From NCBI GenBank assembly GCA_030655535.1, contig JAURVK010000040.1, positions 1-33,281 on the forward strand: 33,281 bases of DNA, given 5' to 3'. Source of the stretch: Methylobacter sp. GTDB taxonomy: Bacteria; Pseudomonadota; Gammaproteobacteria; Methylococcales; Methylomonadaceae. Positions 17,133-25,715 of this stretch are shown here, in pieces; within the stretch, counting starts at the first letter, position 1, and each line of letters begins with the position of its first letter. Position numbers and translations under genes: made by a program. The notes below the pieces were generated by a model. It saw only the letters and a list, made by a program, of their open reading frames with translations. It was not told the origin of the DNA and did no database searches.

Positions 17133-18167
17133 ATGCGTCTCATTAGAGGATTACCTCATTTAAAACCGTTAAAATCGGGCTGTGTACTGACGATTGGGAA
17201 TTTTGACGGCCTGCATTTAGGGCATAGAGCGGTGATAGAAAAGCTGGTTGAGCGAGGCGAGGCATTAGCTTTGCCCGTTATTGTTATGACGTTTGAACCG
17301 CAGCCGCTGGAGTATTTTCTGGGAGAAAATGCACCGTCACGGTTGATGTGTTTGCGGGAAAAAGTGCTCGGATTCTCCAAATTACCCGTTGATGAGTTAT
17401 TGATATTGCGATTTAATCAAAATTTTGCCGACTGTGATGCCGAGCGCTTTATTGAGGACATTTTAGTGAAAAAACTGAATGTAAAGCATCTGGTGGTCGG
17501 GGATGATTTTCATTTTGGTAAGACCCGGCGCGGCAATTTCGCGATGCTCAAGGATAAGGGCAAGATATTTGGTTTTGAGGTTGAAGATACCGGGTCTTAT
17601 CAAGTAACCGGGCTTCGAGTAAGCAGTACGCTAATCAGGGATGCGTTGGGCGATGGCGATTTGGCTCTGGCTGAAAAAATGTTGGGTTGCTGTTATTCTG
17701 TTTGCGGGCGTGTGGCACATGGCGACAAGCGCGGAAGAGCTATCGGTTACCCTACTGCTAATATACAGATGTTTAGAAAAAATACTCCTGTTAATGGGGT
17801 GTTTGCCGTTACCATGACCGGTATTGATGGACGCGAATTTGAAGGTGTTGCGAATGTAGGCACCCGGCCCACATTTGACGGTGGTTCAAAGATTATACTG
17901 GAAGTGCATTTATTCGATTTTAATAGGGAGATTTACGGTCGCTATGTGGAAGTGCATTTCAAACAAAAAATCAGGGATGAAATGCGTTTTCAGTCGCTGG
18001 ATGAGCTTAAAGTCCAGATTATAAAAGATGTGGCTAAGGTCAAGGCCGCGCTTTGCTCCCTGCGCGCTTGCAGCATACACACCCTCCCTGGTGATCGCCG
18101 CGCCGGCTCCTTACCGGCTAGCGGCATACACACCCTCCCTGGTGATAAAGATTTTTGCCGAGATTAA
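17133..18167 (+). CDS. ribF: Bifunctional riboflavin kinase / FAD synthetase, with repeat-derived C-terminal extension
   Basis: 344 aa; makes FMN and then FAD from riboflavin in the cytoplasm. Seen: N-terminal nucleotidyltransferase [18 protein letters not shown]-terminal flavokinase GYPTANI and [13 protein letters not shown], and the usual [17 protein letters not shown] near the family's normal end. I start at ATG 17133 because MRLIRGL matches the family's N-terminus; an in-frame ATG at 17085 adds 16 unrelated residues. After VKAA the protein runs on for about 35 residues encoded by a 51-bp-period repeat with two IHTLPGD units, which is not part of the family. Gene order ribF-ileS-lspA is conserved in gammaproteobacteria; ileS starts 5 nt later. 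Confidence 0.94.
   Translation: MRLIRGLPHLKPLKSGCVLTIGNFDGLHLGHRAVIEKLVERGEALALPVIVMTFEPQPLEYFLGENAPSRLMCLREKVLGFSKLPVDELLILRFNQNFADCDAERFIEDILVKKLNVKHLVVGDDFHFGKTRRGNFAMLKDKGKIFGFEVEDTGSYQVTGLRVSSTLIRDALGDGDLALAEKMLGCCYSVCGRVAHGDKRGRAIGYPTANIQMFRKNTPVNGVFAVTMTGIDGREFEGVANVGTRPTFDGGSKIILEVHLFDFNREIYGRYVEVHFKQKIRDEMRFQSLDELKVQIIKDVAKVKAALCSLRACSIHTLPGDRRAGSLPASGIHTLPGDKDFCRD
18073..18146. repeat. Two 23-bp direct repeats inside the 3' end of ribF
   Basis: gcatacacaccctccctggt... occurs at 18073-18095 and again exactly at 18124-18146, a 51-bp (17-codon) period that keeps the frame. The spacer contains a g+c-rich ccggc/gccgg stem. It codes for (S/G)IHTLPGD twice. Confidence 0.9.
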
Positions 18168-18172
18168 TTGTT

Positions 18173-21019
18173 ATGACGATGGATTATAAAAAAACACTGA
18201 ATTTACCCAACACTGCGTTTCCGATGAAAGGCAATCTGGCTCAACGTGAGCCGGAACGTCTGAAAAAATGGAATGAAGCTGACTTGTACCACAAAATCAG
18301 GCAGGAATTTGCCGACAGGCCTAAGTTTGTTCTGCATGACGGACCTCCCTATGCTAATGGCGAAATTCATATCGGCCATGCGGTTAACAAGGTGTTAAAG
18401 GACATCATTGTTAAATCGAAATCGTTAAGCGGTTTCGATGCGCCTTATGTGCCGGGTTGGGACTGTCACGGTTTGCCGATTGAATTGCAGGTGGAGAAGA
18501 AAATCGGTAAAGCGGGGGTTAAAGTTTCTGCTGCCGTGTTCCGTAAAGCTTGCCGCGAATATGCGGGAAAACAGGTCAATATACAAAAAGAGGCCTTTAT
18601 CCGGCTGGGTATTTTAGGCGATTGGGAGCATCCGTATTTAACCATGGATTTTGCCTTTGAAGCCGACATCGTGCGCTCGCTGGGCAAAATCAGCCAAAAC
18701 GGACACATAGTAAAAGGCGCCAAGCCTGTGCACTGGTGTACCGATTGCGGCTCAGCACTGGCCGAGGCGGAAGTCGAGTACGAAGACAAGCATTCGCCTG
18801 CGGTCGATGTGCGTTTTCAGGTCGTCGATGAAGCCGGATTTTTGAGCCGGTGCCATCATGTGCCTGAGCATGAAGGTTTTGGGCCGTTATCGGTGGTCAT
18901 CTGGACAACCACGCCGTGGACGTTGCCGGCAAACCAGGGTGTTGCGTTAAATTCCGAGCTGGAATATGCAGTAGCACAATGCGAAAAAGACGGTAAAAAA
19001 GAGCGTTTGGTCGTTGCCGAAGCGTTGCTTAAGGATACGATGTTGCGTTACGACATCGAAAACTACCATGTCATTGCCTACTGCAAAGGCTCCGAACTGG
19101 AGCATCAATTACTGCAACATCCTTTTTACGACCGGCAGGTGCCGATCATTCTGGGCGAGCATGTCACCACCGAAGCCGGTACCGGCGCGGTGCATACTGC
19201 GCCCGGACACGGCCAGGACGATTATATCGTCGGCTTGAAATACGGTTTGCCGGTCGATAATCCGGTCGGCAATGACGGCGTTTTTCTGCCGAACACCGAA
19301 ATCTTTGCCGGGGAACATGTGTTCAACGCCAATGCTCATGTTTTGGAAGTGTTGGAACAACAAGGCAAATTGGTGCATCACGTCGCGATATTGCACAGCT
19401 ATCCGCATTGCTGGCGGCACAAAACTCCGATTATTTTCCGGGCCACGCCGCAGTGGTTTATTTCGATGAATAAAAACAAGCTGCGCGAGCAGGCTCTTGA
19501 TGAAGTCAAGCGCGTCGCCTGGATTCCCGAATGGGGTCAGGCGCGCATCGAAAGCATGATGGAAGGCCGTCCCGATTGGTGTATTTCCCGTCAGCGCACC
19601 TGGGGCGTGCCGATCACGTTTTTTGTCCATAAAGAAACCGGCGAATTGCATCCGCGCACGGCCGAATTGGTTGAGCAGGTGGCCCAGCGCATCGAACAAC
19701 AAGGCATAGAAGCTTGGTTTGAACTGGAAGCGGCTGAATTGTTGGGCGATGAAGCCGAGCATTACGAAAAAATGTCCGACACGTTGGATGTCTGGTTCGA
19801 CTCCGGCGTTACCCATGCTTGTGTGTTGGACAAAGTAGGGGCGACCGGCCGGTCGCCCCTACACTTTCCGGCCGATTTGTATCTGGAAGGCTCCGACCAA
19901 CATCGCGGTTGGTTTCAATCATCATTACTGACCTCGGTAGCCATGAACGAGGTTGCGCCCTATAAGGCCGTGTTGACGCATGGATTTACCGTCGATGCCG
20001 AAGGTAAAAAGATGTCCAAATCGAAGGGCAATGTGGTCGCGCCGCAATCGGTGATGAAGAATCTGGGCGCCGATGTGTTGCGTTTATGGGTTGCAGCGAC
20101 CGATTATCGAGGCGAGATGACCGTGTCGGATGAAATTCTTAATCGCACCTCGGATGGCTACCGGCGCCTCCGGAATACCGCGCGCTTTTTGCTGTCCAAC
20201 CTGGACGATTTCGACCCGGCGCAACATGCGGTCGAAGATAAGGATTTGCTGGCGTTGGATCGCTGGGTTGTGGATAGGGCATACACCTTGCAGGAAGAAG
20301 TCAAAACCGCCTACGATACTTATCAATTTCAGCATATCTACCAGAAAGTGCATCATTTTTGCGTGATTGATCTGGGCGGGTTTTATCTGGATATCATTAA
20401 GGATAGGCAATACACCGCAAAAACCGACGGTTTGGCGCGGCGTTCGGCGCAAACGGCTATGTATCATGTGCTTGAAGCCCTGACTCGCTGGCTGGCGCCG
20501 ATCATCAGTTATACCGCCGATGAAATCTGGCAATATCTGCCGGGTGAGCGTAGCGAGTCGGTGTTTTTGGAAACCTGGTATCAGGGCTTGGTCAAACTGG
20601 ACGACGATACCGTTTTGAATCGCGAGTTCTGGCAAAAAATTATGGCCGTTCGGGCCGCTGTCGGCAAGGAACTGGAAAAGAGCCGAGCCAAAGGCGATAT
20701 AGGTTCATCGCTGAATGCGGAGCTCGAACTGTATTGTAATGCCGAGTATTTTGATGTTTTAAGCCGGTTGGCTAGCGAACTGCATTTTATCTTTATTGTG
20801 TCCAATGCCTCGGTCATGGCAGAACACGATGCCTCGGCAGAAGCCATTCAGACGGAAATTGAAGGCATTAAATTAAAAGTTGTCGTTTCCGGGCATGAAA
20901 AATGTGTGCGTTGCTGGCATCAGCAAGCTGACGTGGGCATAGCGGCAGAACACCCCGAGCTGTGTGGCCGTTGCGTGGAAAACGTAGCGGGTGATGGCGA
21001 AATCCGACACTATGCGTGA
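18173..21019 (+). CDS. ileS: Isoleucyl-tRNA synthetase
   Basis: 948-aa class Ia aminoacyl-tRNA synthetase. Seen: N-terminal [20 protein letters not shown], the HIGHA signature in [11 protein letters not shown] (about 62-72), an editing domain with [31 protein letters not shown] (about 613-620), and a C-terminal zinc finger CVRCW ... CGRC. This is the bacterial type found in E. coli. I chose ATG 18173; ATG 18179 is also possible, and the upstream in-frame ATG at 18155 would overlap ribF. A loop just before the [11 protein letters not shown] motif carries VGATGRSP, encoded by a perfect 28-bp palindrome, where related enzymes have a shorter RPE-type loop. lspA overlaps its 3' end. Confidence 0.96.
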   Translation: MTMDYKKTLNLPNTAFPMKGNLAQREPERLKKWNEADLYHKIRQEFADRPKFVLHDGPPYANGEIHIGHAVNKVLKDIIVKSKSLSGFDAPYVPGWDCHGLPIELQVEKKIGKAGVKVSAAVFRKACREYAGKQVNIQKEAFIRLGILGDWEHPYLTMDFAFEADIVRSLGKISQNGHIVKGAKPVHWCTDCGSALAEAEVEYEDKHSPAVDVRFQVVDEAGFLSRCHHVPEHEGFGPLSVVIWTTTPWTLPANQGVALNSELEYAVAQCEKDGKKERLVVAEALLKDTMLRYDIENYHVIAYCKGSELEHQLLQHPFYDRQVPIILGEHVTTEAGTGAVHTAPGHGQDDYIVGLKYGLPVDNPVGNDGVFLPNTEIFAGEHVFNANAHVLEVLEQQGKLVHHVAILHSYPHCWRHKTPIIFRATPQWFISMNKNKLREQALDEVKRVAWIPEWGQARIESMMEGRPDWCISRQRTWGVPITFFVHKETGELHPRTAELVEQVAQRIEQQGIEAWFELEAAELLGDEAEHYEKMSDTLDVWFDSGVTHACVLDKVGATGRSPLHFPADLYLEGSDQHRGWFQSSLLTSVAMNEVAPYKAVLTHGFTVDAEGKKMSKSKGNVVAPQSVMKNLGADVLRLWVAATDYRGEMTVSDEILNRTSDGYRRLRNTARFLLSNLDDFDPAQHAVEDKDLLALDRWVVDRAYTLQEEVKTAYDTYQFQHIYQKVHHFCVIDLGGFYLDIIKDRQYTAKTDGLARRSAQTAMYHVLEALTRWLAPIISYTADEIWQYLPGERSESVFLETWYQGLVKLDDDTVLNREFWQKIMAVRAAVGKELEKSRAKGDIGSSLNAELELYCNAEYFDVLSRLASELHFIFIVSNASVMAEHDASAEAIQTEIEGIKLKVVVSGHEKCVRCWHQQADVGIAAEHPELCGRCVENVAGDGEIRHYA
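19835..19862. repeat. Perfect 28-bp palindrome inside ileS
   Basis: The left half GTAGGGGCGACCGG (19835-19848) is the exact reverse complement of the right half (19849-19862), with no spacer. The gtaggggcgacc type is a familiar dispersed intergenic palindrome in bacteria, here read in frame as VGATGRSPL in the synthetase. Confidence 0.9.
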
Positions 21020-21503
21020 TGTCGTTATGGTGAAATGGTTATGGCTGTCATTGCTGGCGGTAATTCTGGATCAAGGCAGCAAGCTTGCCATAGCGAGTTC
21101 TATGCAGCTTTATGAGTCGATCCAGATTATGCCGTTTTTTAAGCTGACTTATGTACACAATACCGGTGCGGCGTTCAGTTTCTTAAGCGAAGCCGGGGGC
21201 TGGCAACGCTGGTTTTTTGCCGGATTGGCTTTGGCGGTCAGTGTGGTGATAACGGTTTGGCTGACCCGGTTGAAAAGGCACGAAACCCTGCTGGCAGTGG
21301 CTTTGGCGCTGGTTTTGGGGGGAGCTGTCGGTAATTTGATTGATCGGCTGGCTTACGGCTATGTGATCGACTTTCTTGATGTATATTACGAATCCTGGCA
21401 CTGGCCTGCTTTTAATGTCGCAGATTCCGCCATTACCTTGGGAGTGATTTTAATGCTGGCGGAGTCATTCGGTTTAGTGCATCCGAAAGAGCCGGATTTA
21501 TAA
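21012..21503 (+). CDS. lspA: Lipoprotein signal peptidase (signal peptidase II)
   Basis: 163 aa from ATG 21012. Inner-membrane aspartyl protease that cleaves diacylglyceryl-modified prolipoproteins, such as the Lpp-like, DolP and LpoA precursors in this window. Seen: four TM helices, [17 protein letters not shown], the Asp motifs [15 protein letters not shown] and FNVADSAI. Earlier in-frame starts (GTG 20991, ATG 20994) and a later one (ATG 21027) exist. I prefer 21012 because it gives an 8-bp overlap with the ileS stop and an N-terminus of normal length. Confidence 0.93.
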   Translation: MRDVVMVKWLWLSLLAVILDQGSKLAIASSMQLYESIQIMPFFKLTYVHNTGAAFSFLSEAGGWQRWFFAGLALAVSVVITVWLTRLKRHETLLAVALALVLGGAVGNLIDRLAYGYVIDFLDVYYESWHWPAFNVADSAITLGVILMLAESFGLVHPKEPDL

Positions 21504-21504
21504 T

Positions 21505-21616
21505 AGAACGCGGATGACGCGGATTTGACAGATTTACACGGATTTTAAGGGATAACGAAGTTTTTACTCATGTGTTTATCAGCGTGGATCCGCCTAATCC
21601 GTGTCATCTGCGTTCC
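21505..21616. repeat. Inverted-repeat element between lspA and ampD
   Basis: Arms 21505-21526 (agaacgcggatgacgcgg...) and 21595-21616 (...tccgtgtcatctgcgttc) are reverse complements with a few mismatches. Inner cacggat/atccgcc segments also pair. It fills the gap between the convergent lspA and ampD genes and may act as terminator for both. Its ends (gaacgc.gatg and cat.tgcgttcc) reappear inside the MITE-like element at 28405-28688. Confidence 0.75.
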
Positions 21617-21626
21617 ATTTTTCCGG

Positions 21627-22169
21627 TTACTTCAACAGTCCTAAAAGTCTTTGCCAGTCAAACGATGCGCCCGGATCGGTTTTTCGTCCAGGCGCAATAT
21701 CACTATGCCCGATAATGCGTTGTGCCGATAGCTTGGGATAAGCTTCAAGTAAGGCCTGAATCACTGCGGCGAGTTGCCGGTATTGCTGATCGGTATAATC
21801 GACAAATTCGGTGCCTTCAAGTTCTATGCCGATAGAAAAATCATTACACCGTTCCCGACCCTTAAATGCCGAATTGCCGGCATGCCAAGCGCGCTTATCG
21901 AATGGCACGTACTGAACACAACTTCCATCGCGCTTAATCAGTAAATGTGCCGATACGGTAAATTGATAAACGACCTTGAAATAGGGGTGTTGATCAGGAT
22001 CAAGCTGATTGCAAAACAGCTGGTCTATATAATGATTGCCAAATTCGCCGGGCGGAAGACTGATGCAGTGGATAACCAGTAATGAAATATCCTCCGGGTC
22101 GGGGCGGTCATCAGCGTTGGGTGTAGGGATTCGGCTAATGTCAGTTAACCAGTGTTGGTCTATTTTCAT
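21627..22169 (-). CDS. ampD: 1,6-anhydro-N-acetylmuramyl-L-alanine amidase AmpD
   Basis: 180-aa cytoplasmic zinc amidase of peptidoglycan recycling that removes the peptide from anhydro-muropeptides. Seen: zinc ligands His34 (LLVIHCIS), His155 (IIGHSDI) and Asp165 (KTDPGASFDW), catalytic Glu117 in GIELEGTEF, and AWHAG. There is no signal peptide, as expected for AmpD and not for AmiD. It diverges from the DUF1631 gene, and the ampD-DUF1631-nadC neighbourhood is also found in Pseudomonas. No ampE or ampC is seen. Confidence 0.95.
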   Translation of the reverse strand: MKIDQHWLTDISRIPTPNADDRPDPEDISLLVIHCISLPPGEFGNHYIDQLFCNQLDPDQHPYFKVVYQFTVSAHLLIKRDGSCVQYVPFDKRAWHAGNSAFKGRERCNDFSIGIELEGTEFVDYTDQQYRQLAAVIQALLEAYPKLSAQRIIGHSDIAPGRKTDPGASFDWQRLLGLLK

Positions 22170-22259
22170 GGGCTAGGCAAAGAAGTAAAAACGGAAACAA
22201 AGCACAGTATTTAGGCTGGATACGCATATTATTAGTCAAAACACGATGGGGGTACGGCT

Positions 22260-24404
22260 ATGATTAATTTATCTTTAATTGACAGCAGATATATTACTAT
22301 GGGTAACCGGCAGCAACTAAATTCAGGTTTGGATAAAGTGAAAAAGACTACGATTTTAAGCAAAGTTACGCTGATTTTTTTTCAGTATTTTGAGCAAGCG
22401 GTCGATGATTGCTGTATGCGTATCGATGTTGAATTCGGCTTGCAGTTAGGTAAAAATAGCGAAAAAACGAACAAAGAGCAGTATATAAAATTGCTGGAAT
22501 ATCTTCGTTCAGTTCGCAGAGACATTAAACAAGATTATTTGCTAAAAGTTAATGAGTTTTTCGACGACAGTGATCGGAAATCTGCAAAAAACCAGAAAGC
22601 GCAATTAGATTTTTCTAATGTCTCGCTAATCAGTGGCGATGCGGTAAAAGAAGACTATGCGGTTACTGCAATTATCCGGCAGTGTGAGCATTCATTTTAT
22701 GAAGAACTGACTAGCCTTAATAAGCTGATGGCAATTCAGCCGGGAAAACAAACGATTGCCGACAGTCAAAATTCGATATTTCCGGAAAAATTGGTTCGAG
22801 CTTTAGTCGAGGCGGTTAAGCCGCTGAAATTAAATGTAGATGGCCGGATTGCGTTATATAAAACATTTGAAGTTACTGTCTTTAGTCAGTTGGGATTTAT
22901 TTATCGTGAACTGATTAAACAGTGTGAAGCTGATGTGATCCCAGAGATAGTGGCGGCAGAGCAGTATAGCGGTGTCCCGATGCCTGCGCCTTTGTACGTA
23001 GTAGGCGAGATCAAGGAAAACGCCAAACCTGCTTCCGAGAGCGCTGAGCAGATCAGTGCTGAGTTTGCCCTGTTACAGGAAAAACTGGAGCTATGGCGAT
23101 GGGCTCATTTCCCTTCTGCTTACGATTCAATTTCAGTTGCCGGGCATACGTTTTATGAGCACTTTGAAATAAAATATGCCTTGCAAGTGCTTCAGCAGTT
23201 TAATGATGACTTAGATCCGGGTGAAAAGAAGCAGCCGTTAAAATGGCAAGTCCTTAAAAAACTGAAGGAACTGAGTTTTAGTGTTGATGTCAAAATATTG
23301 GCCAAACAGGATGAGGATGTACTGGATTTGGTGGCTTTGATTTTTAGCGAAATAAAGCAAGATGAGTCGCTTCAAGGAGATGTGAAAACCGCTATTTTAC
23401 AGCTGGAAATTCCTTTTTCAGTGGCCTCTTTAGGACGATACGGTATTTTTTTCAATCCGCAAAATCCGGTTAGGCAGTTACTCGATGATGTGTTTGCGGC
23501 CGGTATGTTTTTAAATACGGATGAGCATGATGACCGGCTAATTCAACAGCGTATCGTCAGCGCAGTTAAAAAAATAACCCAGGATAGCGGTTTCGAACTT
23601 TCCGGTTGGACGGCAGAAGCGAGTGAGTTTTCGCTCTATCTGAGCAAACAAAAGCAGCGTAGTCAGAATCTCGAAGAGAATGCCAAGCGGTTGATGATGA
23701 ATGAACAGGCATTGAAGGCGAGCAGAAAAATTGTCGCTATAGCTATTGAAAACAGCTTGATGGGTAAAACGGTGCCGACAGTAATATTCGAGTTTCTGCA
23801 TAATGTTTGGTCGGATGTGTTGCTAGATGCCTATACGGGTAAAGATGAGTTGCCGGAGCAGTGGGAAAAAACGGTGCAGGCTATGGATGAGCTGATTGTA
23901 AGCGTCATGCCTCCGGCAGATGACCATCAAAGAAAACAGATATTAAAATTGTTGCCGGGGTTGATTGCAGCATTAAGAAAAGGCTTGAAGCAAATTTCAT
24001 ACGATAAATCTGCACAATCGCGTTTTTTTAAAGATCTTGCCGTATGGCATATTATCTTAATGGATAAAAAAGAAATTAAAAAAACGCTGGATGATGTGGG
24101 TGAGCGACTGATTAAGGACGAGAAAATAAACGTCGTAACGCTAGCAGATGACAGCTCGGAGCAGGCTGAAAATCTTGCGCTGGAAAGCTGGATTACATTC
24201 ACTACAGGATCTGAAAAGCAATGGGGCAAGCTGATTTGGAAAGATGCTGAAAATATGCTGTTTATTGGCAAAAACGGAGCAAAAATGTTTGAAATTCAAA
24301 TGGACGAGTTGGCAAAGAAACTGCGACTAGGGTTGGCCGCTATTATTAAGGTTGATGAAAGAACGATCACCGAACGAGTGCTTTCAAAATTGATGGGCTT
24401 ATGA
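22260..24404 (+). CDS. DUF1631 family protein
   Basis: 714-aa protein of the DUF1631 family; no established function, and annotations as thymidine phosphorylase are not supported by any motif here. Seen: largely helical, charged sequence without signal peptide or TM; N-terminal part about 20-200, a variable middle, and the typical C-terminal block WITFTTGSEKQWGKLIWK...NMLFIGKNGAKMFEIQMDELA, which resembles a small beta domain. ATG 22260 has GGGGG about 8 nt upstream. It overlaps nadC by 4 bp (ATGA), so the two are translationally coupled. Confidence 0.82.
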   Translation: MINLSLIDSRYITMGNRQQLNSGLDKVKKTTILSKVTLIFFQYFEQAVDDCCMRIDVEFGLQLGKNSEKTNKEQYIKLLEYLRSVRRDIKQDYLLKVNEFFDDSDRKSAKNQKAQLDFSNVSLISGDAVKEDYAVTAIIRQCEHSFYEELTSLNKLMAIQPGKQTIADSQNSIFPEKLVRALVEAVKPLKLNVDGRIALYKTFEVTVFSQLGFIYRELIKQCEADVIPEIVAAEQYSGVPMPAPLYVVGEIKENAKPASESAEQISAEFALLQEKLELWRWAHFPSAYDSISVAGHTFYEHFEIKYALQVLQQFNDDLDPGEKKQPLKWQVLKKLKELSFSVDVKILAKQDEDVLDLVALIFSEIKQDESLQGDVKTAILQLEIPFSVASLGRYGIFFNPQNPVRQLLDDVFAAGMFLNTDEHDDRLIQQRIVSAVKKITQDSGFELSGWTAEASEFSLYLSKQKQRSQNLEENAKRLMMNEQALKASRKIVAIAIENSLMGKTVPTVIFEFLHNVWSDVLLDAYTGKDELPEQWEKTVQAMDELIVSVMPPADDHQRKQILKLLPGLIAALRKGLKQISYDKSAQSRFFKDLAVWHIILMDKKEIKKTLDDVGERLIKDEKINVVTLADDSSEQAENLALESWITFTTGSEKQWGKLIWKDAENMLFIGKNGAKMFEIQMDELAKKLRLGLAAIIKVDERTITERVLSKLMGL

Positions 24405-25231
24405 CAGAACAATTGAACAGGGTAGAAATAAATCCCTTCCTCGAAGAAGACCTCGGTTCCGGCGATATAACCGCCGCCATTATTCCTGAAGCCATGACGG
24501 CCGAAGCTGAAGTGATTACCCGGGAAGACATGGTGCTCTGCGGTCGGGCCTGGTTTGATGCGGTATTTAAATCTTTGGATGTCGGCGTTAATATCAACTG
24601 GTTAGCGGCTGAAGGCGAAGCGGTCGGTAAAGATACGGTTTTATGTAAACTCAATGGTTCGGCTAGAGGATTGCTGACGGGTGAGCGCACTGCATTGAAT
24701 TTGCTGCAAACCTTGTCGGCAACAGCAACGGTTGCCAGGCAATATGCCGATGTGGTTTTCGGTACGGGCTGTAAAGTACTGGATACCCGAAAAACCATTC
24801 CGGGCCTGAGAAATGCGCAAAAATATGCGGTAGCTTGTGGCGGTTGTTATAACCATCGGATCGGCTTGTATGACGGGGTTTTGATCAAGGAAAATCATAT
24901 CATAGCGGCAGGTTCCATTGCTCAGGCAATCCGGTCGGCGCGTGAACTGAGTTCGGTTCCTGTGGAAGTAGAGGTCGAATCCATGCAGGAATTTTTAGAG
25001 GCTGTCGAGGCCAAGCCTGACCGGATCATGCTGGACAATTTCAGTCTGGAAGATATGGCGGCAGCAGTAAAATTAAACTCCGGAGCCATAGAGCTTGAAG
25101 CTTCCGGCAATATCGGCCTGGACAATATCAGGGCAATTGCCCAGACAGGCGTCGATTTTATTTCCATCGGCGCATTAACCAAGCATGTCCGTGCGGTCGA
25201 TTTATCGATGCGTATTAAGCTGGTGCATTAA
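24401..25231 (+). CDS. nadC: Quinolinate phosphoribosyltransferase (nicotinate-nucleotide pyrophosphorylase, decarboxylating)
   Basis: 276-aa enzyme making nicotinate mononucleotide from quinolinate and PRPP in de novo NAD synthesis. Seen: EEDLGSGDIT near the N-terminus, LNLLQTLSATAT, DTRKTIPGLRNAQKYAV (substrate loop), GGCYNHRIGLYDGVLIKENH, VEVEVES, IMLDNFS, LEASGNI and DFISIGALTKH, all in order. Full length. The start overlaps the DUF1631 stop as ATGA, and the flavin-reductase gene follows after one base. Confidence 0.96.
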   Translation: MTEQLNRVEINPFLEEDLGSGDITAAIIPEAMTAEAEVITREDMVLCGRAWFDAVFKSLDVGVNINWLAAEGEAVGKDTVLCKLNGSARGLLTGERTALNLLQTLSATATVARQYADVVFGTGCKVLDTRKTIPGLRNAQKYAVACGGCYNHRIGLYDGVLIKENHIIAAGSIAQAIRSARELSSVPVEVEVESMQEFLEAVEAKPDRIMLDNFSLEDMAAAVKLNSGAIELEASGNIGLDNIRAIAQTGVDFISIGALTKHVRAVDLSMRIKLVH

Positions 25232-25232
25232 C

Positions 25233-25712
25233 ATGATTGAACATGCGGAGGCATTGCTTAAACAGATCAGTCACGGCGTCTATGTGATCGGCGTCGGTGT
25301 TGGCGAGCGTCAAAACGCCTTTACTGCGGCCTGGGTGATGCAGGTGTCTTTCGATCCTTTGTTGCTGGCGATCAGCATTAATCCCGAGCATTATTCTTAT
25401 CAGTTGATGCAGGCTAGCGGCGTTTGTACGGTCAATGTCCTGGGGCAACATCAGTATTCCATAGCGGAACATTTTGGGCGATCCGCTCAGGACAAGATGG
25501 CCGGATTTCAATGGAAGACAGCCGAAACCGGTGCGCCGGTTCTATCCGAAAGCCTTGCCTTCTTCGATTGTCAGGTCAGTCATTATGCCGATGCCGGGGA
25601 CCATAAAATTGCGGTGTGCAAGGTGGTTGCTGCGGCAGCGCTTAATCAGGGGCGGTCATTGTTGTATAGCCAGACCGGCGATATGGACGGCAGCAGAGAA
25701 TTATACGGCTAA
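25233..25712 (+). CDS. Flavin-reductase-like (FMN-binding) protein
   Basis: 159 aa from ATG 25233, one base after the nadC stop; an earlier in-frame ATG at 25185 lies inside nadC and adds unrelated residues. Seen: the flavin-reductase-like fold with GVYVIGVGVGERQNAFTAAWVMQVSFDPLLLAISIN (FMN phosphate and isoalloxazine region), VCTVNVLG and a closing YSQTGDMDGS. Family members reduce FMN/FAD with NAD(P)H or bind FMN as electron carriers; the partner here is unknown. It sits in a nadC transcript and converges on the FAD-linked oxidase with a 3-bp gap. Confidence 0.82.
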   Translation: MIEHAEALLKQISHGVYVIGVGVGERQNAFTAAWVMQVSFDPLLLAISINPEHYSYQLMQASGVCTVNVLGQHQYSIAEHFGRSAQDKMAGFQWKTAETGAPVLSESLAFFDCQVSHYADAGDHKIAVCKVVAAAALNQGRSLLYSQTGDMDGSRELYG

Positions 25713-25715
25713 GAC

